DNA of 64,000 nucleotides from Maratus speciosus (GCA_963932465.1 OZ010796.1:72915974-72979973); one strand, 5' to 3'. Shown: positions 1 through 10,920, numbered from the stretch's first letter. The notes: generated by a model from the sequence alone, not told the origin. Program-made: numbers and translations.

Positions 1-377
1 AACAACTCGAAATTTTCTGGCCCATTTTCAGATTAAATTTTAAAAGAAAAAATATAAAATTTGTTCACGTGATTTTTAAAGAGATTTATAAGCGACCTGT
101 GTTTTTACTTTTGTTCAATTTCTTAAAACTTGATTTATAAACAATCATTTTCTAAGTAGGTCAATATTTTTCGTTTCCAAATCAATCGCTTTGGGAAATT
201 CGATTCAAAATGTCCACTTTGACATCATTTTCTGAAATATTTTGTCTCTATCAAAAAATAGAACATTACGGTACATTATATAGTTTCTGAATAAACGAAT
301 CTACCAATGGGATGCGTTTAAGAAAAATGAATTAAAAAATGAGTCAGAAAATAAGCAGTTTGGATTTGAATACACCC
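1..377 (-). mobile_element. TTAA-type MITE, cut by window edge
   Basis: This is the inverted counterpart of the MITE at 2996-3393. It ends with ATACACCC followed by TTAA at 378-381. Its outer part (AACAACTCGAAATTTTC) mirrors GAAATTTCGAGTTGTT at 3343-3358. The far terminus lies outside the window. TTAA duplication fits piggyBac or Kolobok type transposition. No coding capacity. Confidence 0.7.
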
Positions 378-381
378 TTAA

Positions 382-1254
382 TACGATGATTTTTTCTTCA
401 ACCGCTATGTATTTTTAATTTGTTTTTGCTGTAAGAATGGGTCCTATCAAAAACTTGTCAATATGAAAGTTGTAGATAATATAAAGAAGATATATAATAA
501 ATTCATGCGGATTTTATATCTTGTGAATTGACGAAGTTATGGATTTTTTTCTTCTTCAGCCCCCCCCCCCCCTTTTTGTTTTCGTTTTTATTTATTTATT
601 TATTTATTTATTTTTGCGGTACGAATTGGCCCTATCAAAAACTTGTCAATATAAAAGTTGTAGATAATATTAAGAAGATTTATAAAAAAATTAATTGGAT
701 TTGACATCTTGAGAATTGACGAAGTTATGAATTTTTTTCTCCCCAAAACCATATATTTTGAGCCCTTTGAGCCCATTTTTAAATTTATCAAAAATCTGTG
801 ATACATAAATTTATGGCCCTTTCTTCAGAAGTAATAAAAACTTTAAACTGATTTCATATGGATAAAAATTAAGAAGTTGTGGGGTTTTTTCGGTTTTCAC
901 AAAACCCCTCCCTATTTCCACCTCCTTGGTCCGATTTTGCCCAACCCCTTGAGGGGCGGTGGGATAAAATATATCCCACCTAATTTAAACAAGATTCTCA
1001 CCAGAAACTTTTAACTAAATTTCATATTTTTATCTTTGAGGATTGTTGAAAAAACGCTCTTCTTTATTTTAAAATAAAATTTTCCTGTTATTCCGGTGAG
1101 AATCCAATATTATAGAAACATTATTGCTTGCTCCTCAAGGGGTTATCGAACTTCACCGAGATTTTATGCCCCTTGATTTTATATATCAGTTTGGAAGAGA
1201 TTTGTGCAGAATTATGGAAGTTATCGTGTCCAGAAGAAAGTGATGATGTATATC
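382..1254 (+). repeat. Left ~0.65 kb arm of fold-back element A
   Basis: This block is an inverted repeat of 2349-2991 and a direct relative of 17069-17712. It starts beside TTAA with a run that becomes TTCTTCAACCGCTATG and ends with GTCCAGAAGAAAGTGA. A 198 bp MITE (945-1142) is inserted in it; without that insertion the arm is ~675 bp. It also carries a poly-C run near 561-572 and a TTTA microsatellite at 588-615. No ORF of note. Confidence 0.8.
945..1142. mobile_element. 198 bp TTAA MITE (CCCCTTGAGG ends)
   Basis: The terminal inverted repeats are CCCCTTGAGG and CCTCAAGGGG. The uninserted site is visible in the other two arms (GCCCATTAACGAAC at 2443-2456 read on the minus strand, and 17603-17616), which shows insertion at TTAA; the left TTAA copy has since been eroded to AA. 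A second subterminal block, GGCGGTGGGATA, is shared with the truncated relative at 7974. Confidence 0.75.
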
Positions 1255-1265
1255 AATGGTTAATT

Positions 1266-1301
<36 letters not shown>

Positions 1302-2348
1302 GGCATTTGATTTATAACTACGTTGCTAATACACATTTTATAATGGATGTTGATAGATACTTTTATATGTATAATGGTGTAGTTATATTTACATATTTAT
1401 CAATTCATATTAAATTTATTCATATTCATTAATATTTAATGAAGTTAACGATTAACTTGTATTTAAATTTTAGCCTACTCAGGACAATATCATATTAATT
1501 TCTAATAGTTTACTACCTTAAATGAGAATAAAATGCATAATGAGTATATTTGTTATACCTATGCTATGACAGTATGGATTTTATTTTGGCAATTTTCTTT
1601 TCCTCTATCTTTCATTTTGAACTTAATTGGTGTTCAATGGTTTATTGCTCGGTTTTATGTATGTGGTAGTCCCAAATTCATATTCTTTAGCTAATTTATG
1701 GCTAATATGAAGATGAAACCACTCATTTTATTTGTGAACTTAAGGCATTTGGGATCCGATGATTCTGTCTAAGTTCTAGAAAATTCCATCATTATATTTC
1801 TGTTATTCAATTTCTGCTGTTATTCAATTTCTGCTTTTTAGGTAGATTTCGTATGAAATACTACCTATTGGGATCGTTCCTATGTTGGAATTTCTGAATT
1901 TTTTTTGCTGATCTACACCGATCTTAACCCCTAGAACCCAAAACCACCCCCAGTAAAAAACTTTATCTATCTATCTAGTTTTATTGATTCTTCCATTTCA
2001 TAATATTTGTTTCTATTCTGCTTTCATTTTTAATCAATTCACTTGATTTTTTGGTTGTTTGGGCACAGGGGAAAATAACTTTTAGCTTTAGCTTATTTTT
2101 CCCTTAGAAAACTGCCATTTTGCTTATATCATTGAATTCTGTGCCCTTGATAACGTAATTCAATGTATAAGCTTTTCAATTTTTGTCGGTTTCCACTTTT
2201 TTCTTTTTCTTCCTTAATAATTCTTATATTATTATTATTATTATTATTATTATTTTTTTTTAATACTTACAGCTTTAATTCATAATAATTGACGGTGGAT
2301 GGTTATGTTTAATTAATGGTTATATATCTATATATATCTATATATATA
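1255..2348 (+). repeat. Core of fold-back element A
   Basis: This core lies between the two inverted arms. It begins with CAATGGTTAATT and a ~30 bp poly-A. It contains AGGACAATATCATATTAAT (about 1480) and ends with a 300 bp stretch (2010-2330) that is closely repeated at 12864-13180. It matches the beginning and end of 11100-13180 but lacks the middle of that copy and lacks the RT gene, so it looks like an internal deletion derivative. An ATT microsatellite (2227-2252) sits near its end. No coding region. Confidence 0.75.
1842..1975 (+). repeat. ~130 bp dispersed repeat inside core A
   Basis: This segment begins with a small palindrome (GGTAGATTTCGTATGAAATAC then TACC) and runs to CCCCCAGTAAAAAACTTTAT. 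The same block occurs inverted at 17727-17858, directly beside arm copy B rather than in the middle of a core. Its different position in the two copies suggests it moves, or was moved, independently. Confidence 0.6.
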
Positions 2349-2991
2349 TCACTTTCTTCTGGACACGATAACTTCGACAATTCTGCACAAATCTCTTCCA
2401 AACTGATACATAAAATCAAGGGACATAAAATCTCGGTCAAGTTCGTTAATGGGCAAAATCGGACCAAAGGGATGGAAATAGGGAGGGGTTTTGTGAAAAC
2501 CGAAAAAACCCCATAACTTCTTAATTTTTGTACATATCAAATCAGTTTAAAGTTTTTATTACTTCTAAAAATAAGGCCAAAAATTTATGTATCACAGATT
2601 TTCGATAAAATTAAAAATGGGCTCAAGGGGCGCAAAAAATAGGGTTTTTGGGAGAAAAAATTCCTAACTTCGTCAATTCTCAAGCTATCAATTCCAATTA
2701 ATTTTATTATACATCTCCTTAATATTTTCTACAACTTTTATATTCACAAGTTTTTGATAGGACCAATTCGTACCGCAAAAAAAAAATTAAAAACGAAAAC
2801 AAAAAAAGAGGGTTGAAGAAAAAAAATTTTCATAACTCCGTCAATTCACAAGATATAAAATCTCCATGAATTTATCACATATCTTCTTAATATTGTCTTC
2901 AACATTTATATAGACAAGTTTTTGATAGGACCAATTCTTACAGCAAAAACAAATTAAAAATGCATAGCGGTTGAAGAAAAAAATCATCTTA
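2349..2991 (-). repeat. Right ~0.64 kb arm of fold-back element A
   Basis: Inverted copy of 382-1254 minus the nested MITE. It starts with TCACTTTCTTCTGGAC and ends with GGTTGAAGAAAAAAATCATC just before TTAA at 2992-2995. The short ORFs that cross it are by-products of the repeat and are not conserved in frame between copies. Confidence 0.8.
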
Positions 2992-2995
2992 TTAA

Positions 2996-3393
2996 GGGTG
3001 TATTCAAATCCAAACTGCTTATTTTTATTCATTTTTAAATTCATTTTTGTTCTCAAACACATCCAATTGGTAAATTCTCTTATTCAGAAACTATATAATG
3101 TACAGTAATGATCGATTTTCTGATAGAGGCAGAATATATTTCAAAAAATGATGTCAAAGTGGGCATTTTGAACAGAATTTCCCAAAGCGATTGTGTTAGA
3201 AACGAAAAATATTGCCCTACTGAGAAAATAATTGTTTATTAATCAAGTTTTAATTAATTGAAAGAAAAATGAAAACACAGGTCGCTTATAAATCTTTTCA
3301 AAAATCACGTCAGCATGTTTCATATTTTTTTTTATATTAAAAATGAAAATTTCGAGTTGTTGAGCATGGAAAAGTATATTTTTTAATACCGCC
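2996..3393 (+). mobile_element. 398 bp TTAA MITE, GGGTGTATTC family
   Basis: Flanked by TTAA at 2992-2995 and 3394-3397. The ends are GGGTGTATTCAAATCC and AATACCGCC. It resembles the full copy at 35215-35622 along its length, including the internal blocks AGTGGGCATTTTGAAC and TTTCGAGTTGTTGAGC. Confidence 0.8.
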
Positions 3394-3397
3394 TTAA

Positions 3398-3571
3398 CAT
3401 GATTCTGATAAAACTAGCTATTATATAAAAATGAAATAAAAACTCGTCAAAAGCAGACAGATAAAACTGTTAAAGTGGATTTATATCTAATCATGATTTA
3501 GTTTTTGTTGGTGAAATTAGTATACTTAACTTCGAAATCTACCTCTGCCTGTAGGCCGGGCCGGCAGGGAT
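3398..3571 (+). repeat. Outer end block shared by copies A and B
   Basis: It runs from CATGATTCTGATAAAACTAG to GGCCGGGCCGGCAGGGA and recurs inverted at 15812-15991. The homology stops abruptly at the CCCTGCCGG boundary in both places, which makes that boundary a candidate terminus of a larger element enclosing the MITE and arms. Confidence 0.7.
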
Positions 3572-3912
3572 TTTTTTTTTATGTTTTTGGAATCTATGTT
3601 AAGTGTGTTGGAGGGGGGGGGGGGACTGTATTTGTTAATGTCATTTTATTCATAATTTCACAGTTTTTGTAAGATACAAGCTGGTGTGTGTGCTGTAACA
3701 GAAGACATGTTAAAGAACACTTGGTGGGAACTAGAATACCGCTTACACATTCTCGAAGCTAGCAAGGGGGCACATGTTGAAATTTACTGAAGTCTAATAA
3801 AAAAAATTATAACAGTACTTACAATGTATCCAAACAAACATATGTCTAATTATAATAGTTTGAGATTAATAAATATTTATAATCAGATAAAATATACGAT
3901 ATTACAATTCTG
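3572..3912. other. Low-complexity flank, no gene
   Basis: Contains a poly-G run (3613-3624). The stretch 3625-3672 (ACTGTATTTGTTAATGTC onward) has a relative at 44204-44254 inside the large hAT element. Nothing coding was seen. Confidence 0.5.
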
Positions 3913-4092
3913 ATAAAATTTTACTTAAAAGGTGCTAAAATATACATGAAGAGGCATAAAAACCGTCAAAGATGTTAAAACCCCTTTAACATCTTTGGTT
4001 TTTAGGGGGGGGGGGTCTTAACATCTTTGACTGTTTTTATGCAGTAGAAACCCTTTCATGTATATTTTAGCACCTTTTAAGTAAAATTTTAT
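3913..4092. repeat. 180 bp hairpin repeat
   Basis: Arms ATAAAATTTTACTTAAAAGG and its complement pair over ~75 bp. The loop carries TTAAAACCCC, TTAACATC and a poly-G run. It has the form of a fold-back MITE; no clean target duplication was found. Confidence 0.7.
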
Positions 4093-4313
4093 GCATTAGC
4101 GCTTTTCTCCGGAAATTAAAATGATATTGCGATTTTTTTTTCTTTTTTTAAATGCGCATAATTTTATCAAAACAAGCTGTAATAAAAATATTTTGCAATA
4201 AATCTGGTAAGCAAGATTCATCTTCCATAAGTGAGTAAAGATTCAGAAAATATGCGCAAGAGATGCGCAGATAGTAGATATTCTGTCATATATGACGTCA
4301 TACTGAAAACCCG

Positions 4314-4501
4314 CGAGGCTAGCAAAAAAGACAGGCTACCGCGGTGGATTCGATTCTTCTTTTTTTACAGACCGCTGGAGTCACGTGATGCTTGAATGCA
4401 CCAATGAAGGTGTGCGAAATAGAGCATCACGTGACTCCAGTGGTCTGTAAAAAAAGAAGAATCGAACCCACCGTGGTAGCCTGTCTTTCTCATTAGCCTC
4501 G
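4314..4501. mobile_element. Mutator-like hairpin MITE, 9 bp TSD
   Basis: The terminal repeats are CGAGGCTA and TAGCCTCG, and long hairpin arms (4330-4392 with 4424-4487) contain GCATCACGTGACTCCAG. The 9 bp direct repeat GAAAACCCG flanks both ends (4305-4313 and 4502-4510). A 9 bp duplication is typical of Mutator-like transposition; superfamily placement is otherwise inferred. Confidence 0.7.
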
Positions 4502-4561
4502 GAAAACCCGCGTATTTGCATTATTCACCCCGTCCACCAGATGGCGCAGCTGTGTCAATAT

Positions 4562-5054
4562 ATTCCAGATGCCAGTATTGACATTGTACGCTTACTTATA
4601 TCGCTTTGAGTCAGAAAATGTGTCAGAAAGTTTCGCGTTGTTGAGCAGGAAATTCGAGAATCACCTTGAGGACGTAAAGAAAATTTTTCTTTACGAAATT
4701 TTCTGATACATTTACAGATTCCTTTTAAACGTAAAAGCATGGCATTTGCAGGAATGGCTGATTAAAGTGATTTCGAAACGAATAGTTTTCTTCATTGTTT
4801 GATAAATTACATTTTGAGTTATAGATAAATATTGCCACATGAGAATGTATATCGGGCCTGACCTGGCATTCGGTTCAAAACGCCCAATTTGACAGTATTT
4901 TCTGAATGATCCTCTCCATTTATCGAAAAATGAAAAAATCGATTTCACAATTTCTGAATAAGAGCACTTATCAATCGCATGCATTTTGCGAAGAAAAACG
5001 AATTTAGAAATGCGTTATAAAATAGTAGCCAATTTGGATTTGAGAATAGTCTTC
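4562..5054 (+). repeat. Degenerate copy of the TTAA MITE family
   Basis: Shares CAAAACGCCCAATTTGACAG, TTTCTGAATAAGAGC and GGATTTGAGAATAGTC with the better preserved copies that follow, and includes TCGCGTTGTTGAGCAGG. It abuts the next copy at 5059. It is probably two overlapping or rearranged family members. Confidence 0.55.
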
Positions 5055-5058
5055 TTAA

Positions 5059-5486
5059 GGCTGTTCCCAACTGCTCTGCTCAACAAGCGCAAAACGTTTT
5101 GACACATTTACAAATTCATTTTTTAACAGAAAGATATAAAATTGGAAAGCCTGACCATGGAAGCGATTTGGAATCGAACTGTGTTTTTCATTTTTTGATC
5201 CATCTATTACCTATTGAGTTATAAGCGATTTTGATCACGTGACAAACACGTTTTTCGCCCTTTCTTGAGTGGTTATTCTTCTTTTACGCGGAAATTTGGT
5301 TCAAAACACCCACTTTGGCACTATTTTATGAAAGATCTATTAGGTTTGCAAAAAAAAAAAAAAAGGAAAAAACAGCTCGATTACATAGTTTTTGAACAAC
5401 AACACCTGCTAGTTTCATGCAATTCCGAACAAAAATAAATTAAAACTTATGTCATAAAGTTGCCCTTTTTGGATTTGAAAACAGCC
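5059..5486 (+). mobile_element. 428 bp TTAA MITE, GGCTGTTC family, copy 1
   Basis: TTAA flanks at 5055-5058 and 5487-5490. It starts GGCTGTTCCCAACTGC and ends GGATTTGAAAACAGCC. Internal markers are CAACAAGCGCAAAACG, TTTGATCACGTGACAAAC and TTCAAAACACCCACTTTGG. Three other full-length copies lie in the window (8118, 43636, 48068). The CACGTG palindrome in it is an E-box-like sequence. No ORF. Confidence 0.8.
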
Positions 5487-5490
5487 TTAA

Positions 5491-6080
5491 GTATCATTTA
5501 CAAGCAAAAAAATTTTATTTTTATTAAAAGGGGAAAGTTAAAACATATTTTATTCCTTTCGCTTTTTAAATCATGCGATGTTTAATACGATAAGCTTCTC
5601 TAATACTTATCAGATTAGTTTGAAGTTAAACATGTCCCAATAAGAGAATGTGATAACTATAAAAAAGAAAAAGAGATTTTAAGCCCAATCAGAACAAACA
5701 AACAAACAAACAAAAAACATTTCGTTTTGAAACTGAAAAGAGACATCCATCAACGTATCTCATCTTCTTTTTCTTTTTTTTTTTGAATTTTCAAATGGAG
5801 TAGTAATAAAGCGTGTTATCGTTATTGAGGAAATTCCATCCATGGTTGCATTTATTTCGGAAGTGCGTTCGGAATCCTAAGAACATGCAACTTCAATAAC
5901 TTCTTAAATTGGAAACGCTACTTCCGCTTATAAAAATTAAAAGAACATTTTTCATGGCAATAAAATTTATTTTCTCTTTCAATTTCAAGAGAAGTGACAC
6001 GCATGAAAGGAGGCTTCAGATAATATCGCACACTCACTTCTAAAGTGACACAACTCCACATGAATTTTGAGCCACATTCT
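5491..6080. other. AT-rich stretch without recognised features
   Basis: Contains short homopolymers and an AAAC microsatellite (5695-5716). Nothing coding or mobile was recognised. Confidence 0.5.
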
Positions 6081-6239
6081 CAGAAATACTTTCTTCAACT
6101 CACGGAAATTTCCCTGCCAGCAGTGCGATCAGGATATTTCAGTTAATAGACGAATATCCGTTTCTTTTTTTTTACCCCGTTACACGAGGTAAAATACACG
6201 TCAATTGGAGAAAATGGAGATAAAATAAAAGTTGCTGAC

Positions 6240-6312
6240 TTTGGGATATAACCAGTGCGTGTTATCTTAGTGTTACCAGACCAGTACTCTAACCACTCGG
6301 TTACAGTTGTAC
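6240..6312 (-). repeat. tRNA-like SINE head (decayed)
   Basis: Read on the minus strand it has an A-box-like ACCGAGTGGTTAGAGTAC and a decayed B-box (GGTTATATCCCA in place of GGTTCGATCCCA). This is a Pol III type head of a tRNA-derived SINE, not a functional tRNA gene. Confidence 0.5.
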
Positions 6313-6889
6313 AATAGTGAAATAGTTTGAAGTAAATACGTTCGACTCAGATGAGTACGGCTTGATTAATTTCTTTAAAAACCTTTGAATTTTGAAGTTA
6401 ACTGATTTCGTCTTTAATCAGATTGTCTCTGGGGTTTTAATATTTTAGTATTAAAATAGGATAAATACATGATTTATAAATATTTATATCTAGATTGCCA
6501 GATGTAAAATGAATATTATATTTTTATGCGAGATTCGTTTTTTAAATGAATTCGGATTTTAGTATTAATAGAGCCTGAACGCATGCGTGCTAGCAGGCCG
6601 AAACTAGCTTTTTTTGCACCCGGGGTAAACCTGGATTTTGGTGCCGCCCCCCTCCCTCCTTCCGCAAAATATATTTACAAAGAGAATTTTACTAATTTTC
6701 TAATAGCCGATTTATTTTAAAATTTAAAATATGTAATACTGAACTACGTAATCTACAATGGCGGATCCCAGGGGGAGGTCACGGGGTCATAACCCTTCCC
6801 CTCTCTGAATACCAACAAAAATATTCTACAAATCATTTTTAAAGTGAATTATACAGTAGAGTACCGCTTAACCGAGTTATTTTCTTCTG

Positions 6890-7041
6890 ATGGACTGATG
6901 ATTCCCATTATTATGAAACAGCCATTATAAATGAAGTATCAGGGTCCTAACTTTTTACGACTGCTCTTTCATCTTCACCAATCACTTCATTTATAATGGC
7001 TGTTTCATAATAATGGAAGACATCAGTCCATCAGAAGAAAA
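6890..7041. repeat. 152 bp hairpin MITE
   Basis: Near-perfect arms TTTTCTTCTGATGGACTGAT...ATCAGTCCATCAGAAGAAAA with CATTATTATGAAACAGCC inside, separated by a ~35 bp loop. No convincing target duplication. The short ORF that starts in its right arm is accidental. Confidence 0.65.
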
Positions 7042-7290
7042 TGATCCATTCCAAAGGCCTTCATTTGTAAGCCTTCATTTGGCGTCCCTTCGTTCTGCGC
7101 TCAGGGCACTCCACCCCCCACCCCCCTTAGTTTTGGCCCTGCTTGCTAGAAATGAACTGCATTTCTCCCTCTTTTTCAGATTTCGGAAAGAATTTACGGT
7201 TAAAACATGTTTTCTAGGAGTACGGAAATTATTTGTTAAAAAATAAGGAATAATTTAGTGTATATAGACGAGTTTTTTTGACAATGTATC

Positions 7291-7969
7291 ACCGCTGAAA
7301 TCATAAGTCAACATTTATCTATTCTGAAACAAAAGTGCAGTAATTCACCTTTACATTTATCTCTCTAGAATGCATTGTGTGTCACTTTACATGTAGCAAA
7401 TGGTATGTTACTAGCAAGGGAACCACTTTTGATGAACATCGCACCTAGCATTGCAAAAATCGTATTTATTGATCTTACTGGAGTATTAACGTAGAAATTT
7501 TTTTGAAAAAAAAAAAAAAAAAAAAAAAAAACACTTTAAGATACAAATTAGTTAATAAGAAGCATAAAATATTTTTAAAAGTATAAAAATTCCTTCAAGA
7601 ACCCACGAATTACATTTTGAAAAAATGCAATATTATAATTGCATTTTTGGCGGCTTGAAATTGGTTTTATTCGTTACTGCAGAATTTTTTCCAGCAACCC
7701 TGGCCGAATGTCACAGTCTTCTACTGCGTGTGAGTAGTGGGTTGGATTCGTATTCGCAGCACCCTATTTGGTGACTTTAACTCGTCTTTGGCCGGAAATT
7801 AACAATTAAAAGTTCATTATTTTAAAATTAAATGTATAAAAATATATATAATATGATTTTTATCTGACAAATTTTATCGATTCATTAACTTTGACCGATA
7901 GAGCTATAAAGTGCGCCAGATCTCAATGCTATCTGCGATAACACATTTTCAACTACAACTTAACTCCTT
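7291..7969. other. AT-rich stretch without recognised features
   Basis: Holds a poly-A run of ~25 at 7507-7531. No coding or mobile signature was recognised. Confidence 0.5.
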
Positions 7970-7973
7970 GGAG

Positions 7974-8113
7974 GGCGGTGGGATATAATATATCCTGCAT
8001 AATTTTAATTCTGAAACGCCACAATGGCACCGAAATTTTCGGATGGAATTTTACTTTTATGATTATACTGGTATTGAAGAAAATCTTTTACTTATATTCA
8101 AATAAATTTGTTC
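7974..8113 (+). mobile_element. Truncated relative of the CCCCTTGAGG TTAA MITE
   Basis: After TTAA (7970-7973) the sequence CTCCTTGGAGGGCGGTGGG and ATATAATATATCC parallels the left end of the MITE at 945. The right end is missing and the next MITE (8118) follows directly. Confidence 0.55.
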
Positions 8114-8117
8114 TTAA

Positions 8118-8535
8118 GGCTGTTCTGAACTACTTTGCTCAACAAGCGCAAAACGGTTTGACACATTTACAAATTCATTTTTTAACGGAAAGTATAAATT
8201 GGAAAGCCTGACCGTGGAAGCGATTTGGAATTGAACTGTTTTTTCCATTTTTTGATCCATCCATTACCTATTGAGTTATACGCGACTTTGATCACGTGAC
8301 AAACACGTTTTTCACCCGCTCTTGAATGCTCTTTCTTCCTTCGCGCGGAAATTCAGTTCAAAACGCCCACTTTGACACTATTTTCTGAAAGATCTATTGC
8401 GTTTGCAAAAAAATGGAAAAAACTGCTCGATTACATAGTTTCTGAACAACAACACCAGCTAGTTTCATGCATTTTCGAACAAAAATAAATTAAAACTTAT
8501 GTCAGAAAGTTGCCCTTTTGGATTTGAGAACACCC
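8118..8535 (+). mobile_element. 418 bp TTAA MITE, GGCTGTTC family, copy 2
   Basis: TTAA at 8114-8117 and 8536-8539; ends GGCTGTTCTGAACTAC and GGATTTGAGAACACCC. It is very similar to the copies at 5059, 43636 and 48068. The two termini are imperfect inverted repeats (GGSTGTTCTSAA). Confidence 0.85.
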
Positions 8536-8625
8536 TTAAATACCGGTGTGGCACAATGATTTCAAAATTTTATTATTGTAAGCACTTTACCCCTGAAAAG
8601 GTTAAAGTAGTATAGCGACTGTGTA

Positions 8626-8815
8626 CAGTGTTGCCAGTGGGCTACTTTTTTTAAATTCATATTTTCTGATTGCCACAACTTTTTTGAAACGGTAAAATTA
8701 CCTTTGCTTTCACCTTAATGAATATGTCATTAAAAAAGGCGCATTTTACTATTTTAAAAAAGTGGTTCCAATCAAGAATATGAATTTTAAAAAAGTAGCC
8801 CATCTGGCAACACTG
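8626..8815. mobile_element. 190 bp hAT MITE, CAGTGTTGCCAG ends
   Basis: Inverted termini CAGTGTTGCCAG(A)TGGGCTAC pair for ~48 bp. The flanking 8 bp are ACTGTGTA (8618-8625) and ACTGTGTC (8816-8823), a 7/8 target duplication as expected for hAT. No coding capacity. Confidence 0.8.
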
Positions 8816-9074
8816 ACTGTGTCTGAAATCTGAAATCAAATGTATTACAAGTTCGTTTATGTCACTTTTTTCATAAAATGTGAGTACCGCGAACAGTATT
8901 TTAAGTGAAGAGTGTTTTGTTGATACAAATGTAACAGAAAATTTGTTTTATTTGGAGATATGTCAGTTTAGAGAATCTATAGATATTTATAAAGACTTTG
9001 TTACATCTTAAATTATTTTGCTTCGATATGCATTTAAAATGTCACAACTCAAAAATGAAAATTTTCGAAGACAA

Positions 9075-9309
9075 CACTGTAAAAAAATTATGTAACGTTA
9101 CTCCATAAAATTAGTGGCAACATGCTGCCTCCAATTTTATGGAGTTATTTAACTTATATAATGGTGTAATTTAAACTGATGTAACTGGTTTAAAATTTCA
9201 CATTAGCGTAACGTAACACCAGTTATATCGGTTAAATCATTCAATAAAATGGAGGCAGAAACGCTGCCACCAATTTTATGGAGTAAAGTTACATACATTT
9301 TTTACAGTG
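9075..9309. mobile_element. 235 bp MITE, CACTGTAAAAAA ends
   Basis: The ends are CACTGTAAAAAAATT and TTTTTTACAGTG. Inner inverted blocks ACTCCATAAAATT and AATTTTATGGAGT are each repeated twice with AATGGAGGCAG-like segments. Target duplication is unclear. Confidence 0.65.
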
Positions 9310-10119
9310 CAGGATAAAAAAAAAGCTAAAAATGAATTCTCGATTCTTTTGTTTTGTACTTTATTTTTAACAATATCGTTTTCTACTAAATACGTTAAAA
9401 GGGATTTTTGCGTTTTCTGATAAACTTACTTTTTTGAGTCCATTGATTAGTACCAGTATAGCATACACAATATCGCACGTACTACTGTATTTTGATACTG
9501 CCCCTCATCTTTTTGCTTCCTTTTTGGAATAACGGATTTTGAGCTTAATCTATAAACGATAATTTTCAGACTTTTCAAACTATATTTTTGAGATTTTCAC
9601 AAAAGTTGCTCTATACATTTAGCTAACACATTATGCAAATTGTATTTTGTTTACATTCGGGCATGCGCAGTGAATCATTATGTAGTAAACCTGTTCATTT
9701 TTCATACAGTTTTTATTATTTTTCATTCTGATTGCAGGGTATTGTGTACAATGTTATTTGTCATTTTTCTGAAAAGAACTTTTTTTTTATATTGAGAACT
9801 CAAATTATAAGCAAAAAACTTGGCAAAGTTTGGGACTCTTTTTATAAAAACTTTAATTTCTCTACGAATATACATGCTATTCTCATAAAAATGAACACAA
9901 TTTATTACAATAAGGGACTTAATCATAATCTACATTTTGAACGCTTTTGCTACATTAGTTTTTACAGGGTTGTCCGGAAGATATTCGTTCTTTATCAATT
10001 TGCTGACAGTCCCCTATGGGGTTTCGGGAAAAAATCTTCACGGAAATATATGAACTGTGCTATTCAGTTTACACACCTGGGGTTTCAGGAGATTATTCCT
10101 CATGTATTTTTCTAGATAT
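9310..10119. other. Region upstream of the RT gene, no recognised feature
   Basis: A 127-codon open frame at 9732-10115 lacks an ATG and matches nothing I recognise. It could include a decayed 5' part of the RT element, but no RT motif is visible in it. Confidence 0.4.
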
Positions 10120-10123
10120 TTAA

Positions 10124-10920
10124 GAAAACGTCAAAAATCGCAAGTGGCCGGTCACCTTTGGCCATATAGTGTATATATATAGCTATCAACTTGTTAAGAT
10201 TTTAAAAAATCTTCATTCTGTTTGTAATATAACGACATATGACTTCAAAGATCTTTTTAATAATATAGACCTATTAGATTTACATAAAATTATAAATGCA
10301 TTATTTAAAAAGTATTATAAAAAACTGGAATTACCATCTTATATAGATATTGCATATTTTAAATCTTTAACTAACTTCATTATCTATAATAATTATATAT
10401 TGCAAGATAATACTTTATATTTACAGCATGTCGGTATACCACAAGGCGGTTGTACTTCCAGTTTACTCTCAGACTTATACTTATCTCATTATGAACGCAA
10501 TTTTACTAATAATAATCTACATTTATATCGTTATATTGATGACATCATTTTAATTAAACTGATCAATCTGCAATTACTCGATTTCCAGTTGATTATCCCA
10601 CTAATTTGGAATTAACGGATAACCTTTTATCTAACAATACAATTAACTTCTTAGATCTTAAAATTACAATAAATGGCAATAAAACAATCACAGATTTGTA
10701 TGACAAACGTAAAGAATTTAAATTCACAGTTAATACATTTACAAATTTTAAATCTTGTCTACATCATTCTGTATTTCGTAATATAATACTTAATCATTTA
10801 TATAGAATAAAATGTTTATGTTCTTCTCCTCTAATTAACAATAATATTAAAAAACTAATTTATGATGCATTAAATCATGGTTTTCCAAAAAAATTCATAT
10901 ATTCTTTAATATACAATTAG
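10124..10920 (+). pseudogene. Reverse transcriptase, 5'-truncated and frameshifted
   Basis: A reverse transcriptase copies RNA into DNA for retroelement mobility. Recognisable RT motifs are, in order: TYDFKDLFNNI (motif A with the first catalytic Asp, ~10229-10261), VGIPQGGCTSS (motif B, ~10431-10463), RYIDDIILI (motif C with the YxDD-type Asp pair, ~10528-10554), then after a +1 type frameshift between about 10555 and 10590, NFLDLKI and a C-terminal segment rich in SCLHHSVFRNIILNHLYRI. It ends at TAG 10918-10920. The conserved part starts at ~10170 with no ATG, so the N-terminal fingers are missing. No GIY-YIG, apurinic or restriction-like endonuclease is visible downstream. The FLD-motif after YIDD recalls Penelope-like or other non-LTR-independent RTs; exact clade unknown. 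The sequence 3' of the gene continues into the core shared with fold-back element A. Confidence 0.8.

Larger units (their letters stand above)
6085..7290. repeat. Composite dispersed repeat, copy 1
   Basis: Diverged member of a >1 kb family with other copies at 21313-22530, 41750-43200 and 63475-64000. Shared landmarks are TTTCTTCAACTCACGGAAAT, a SINE-like tRNA head, a CGCATGCGTGC-like block (6571) and CCCTCTTTTTCAGATTTC with TGTTTTCTAGGAGTACGGAA (7167-7230). A 152 bp hairpin has been inserted. Confidence 0.6.

Noticed and set aside
7013..7246. 77-codon ORF starting with ATG
   Set aside because: It starts in the right arm of a hairpin MITE and runs into the composite repeat; no copy elsewhere keeps the frame.
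9732..10115. 127-codon ORF upstream of the RT
   Set aside because: No ATG, no motif, Phe/Ile/Asn-rich as expected from AT-rich DNA, and in a different frame from the RT.
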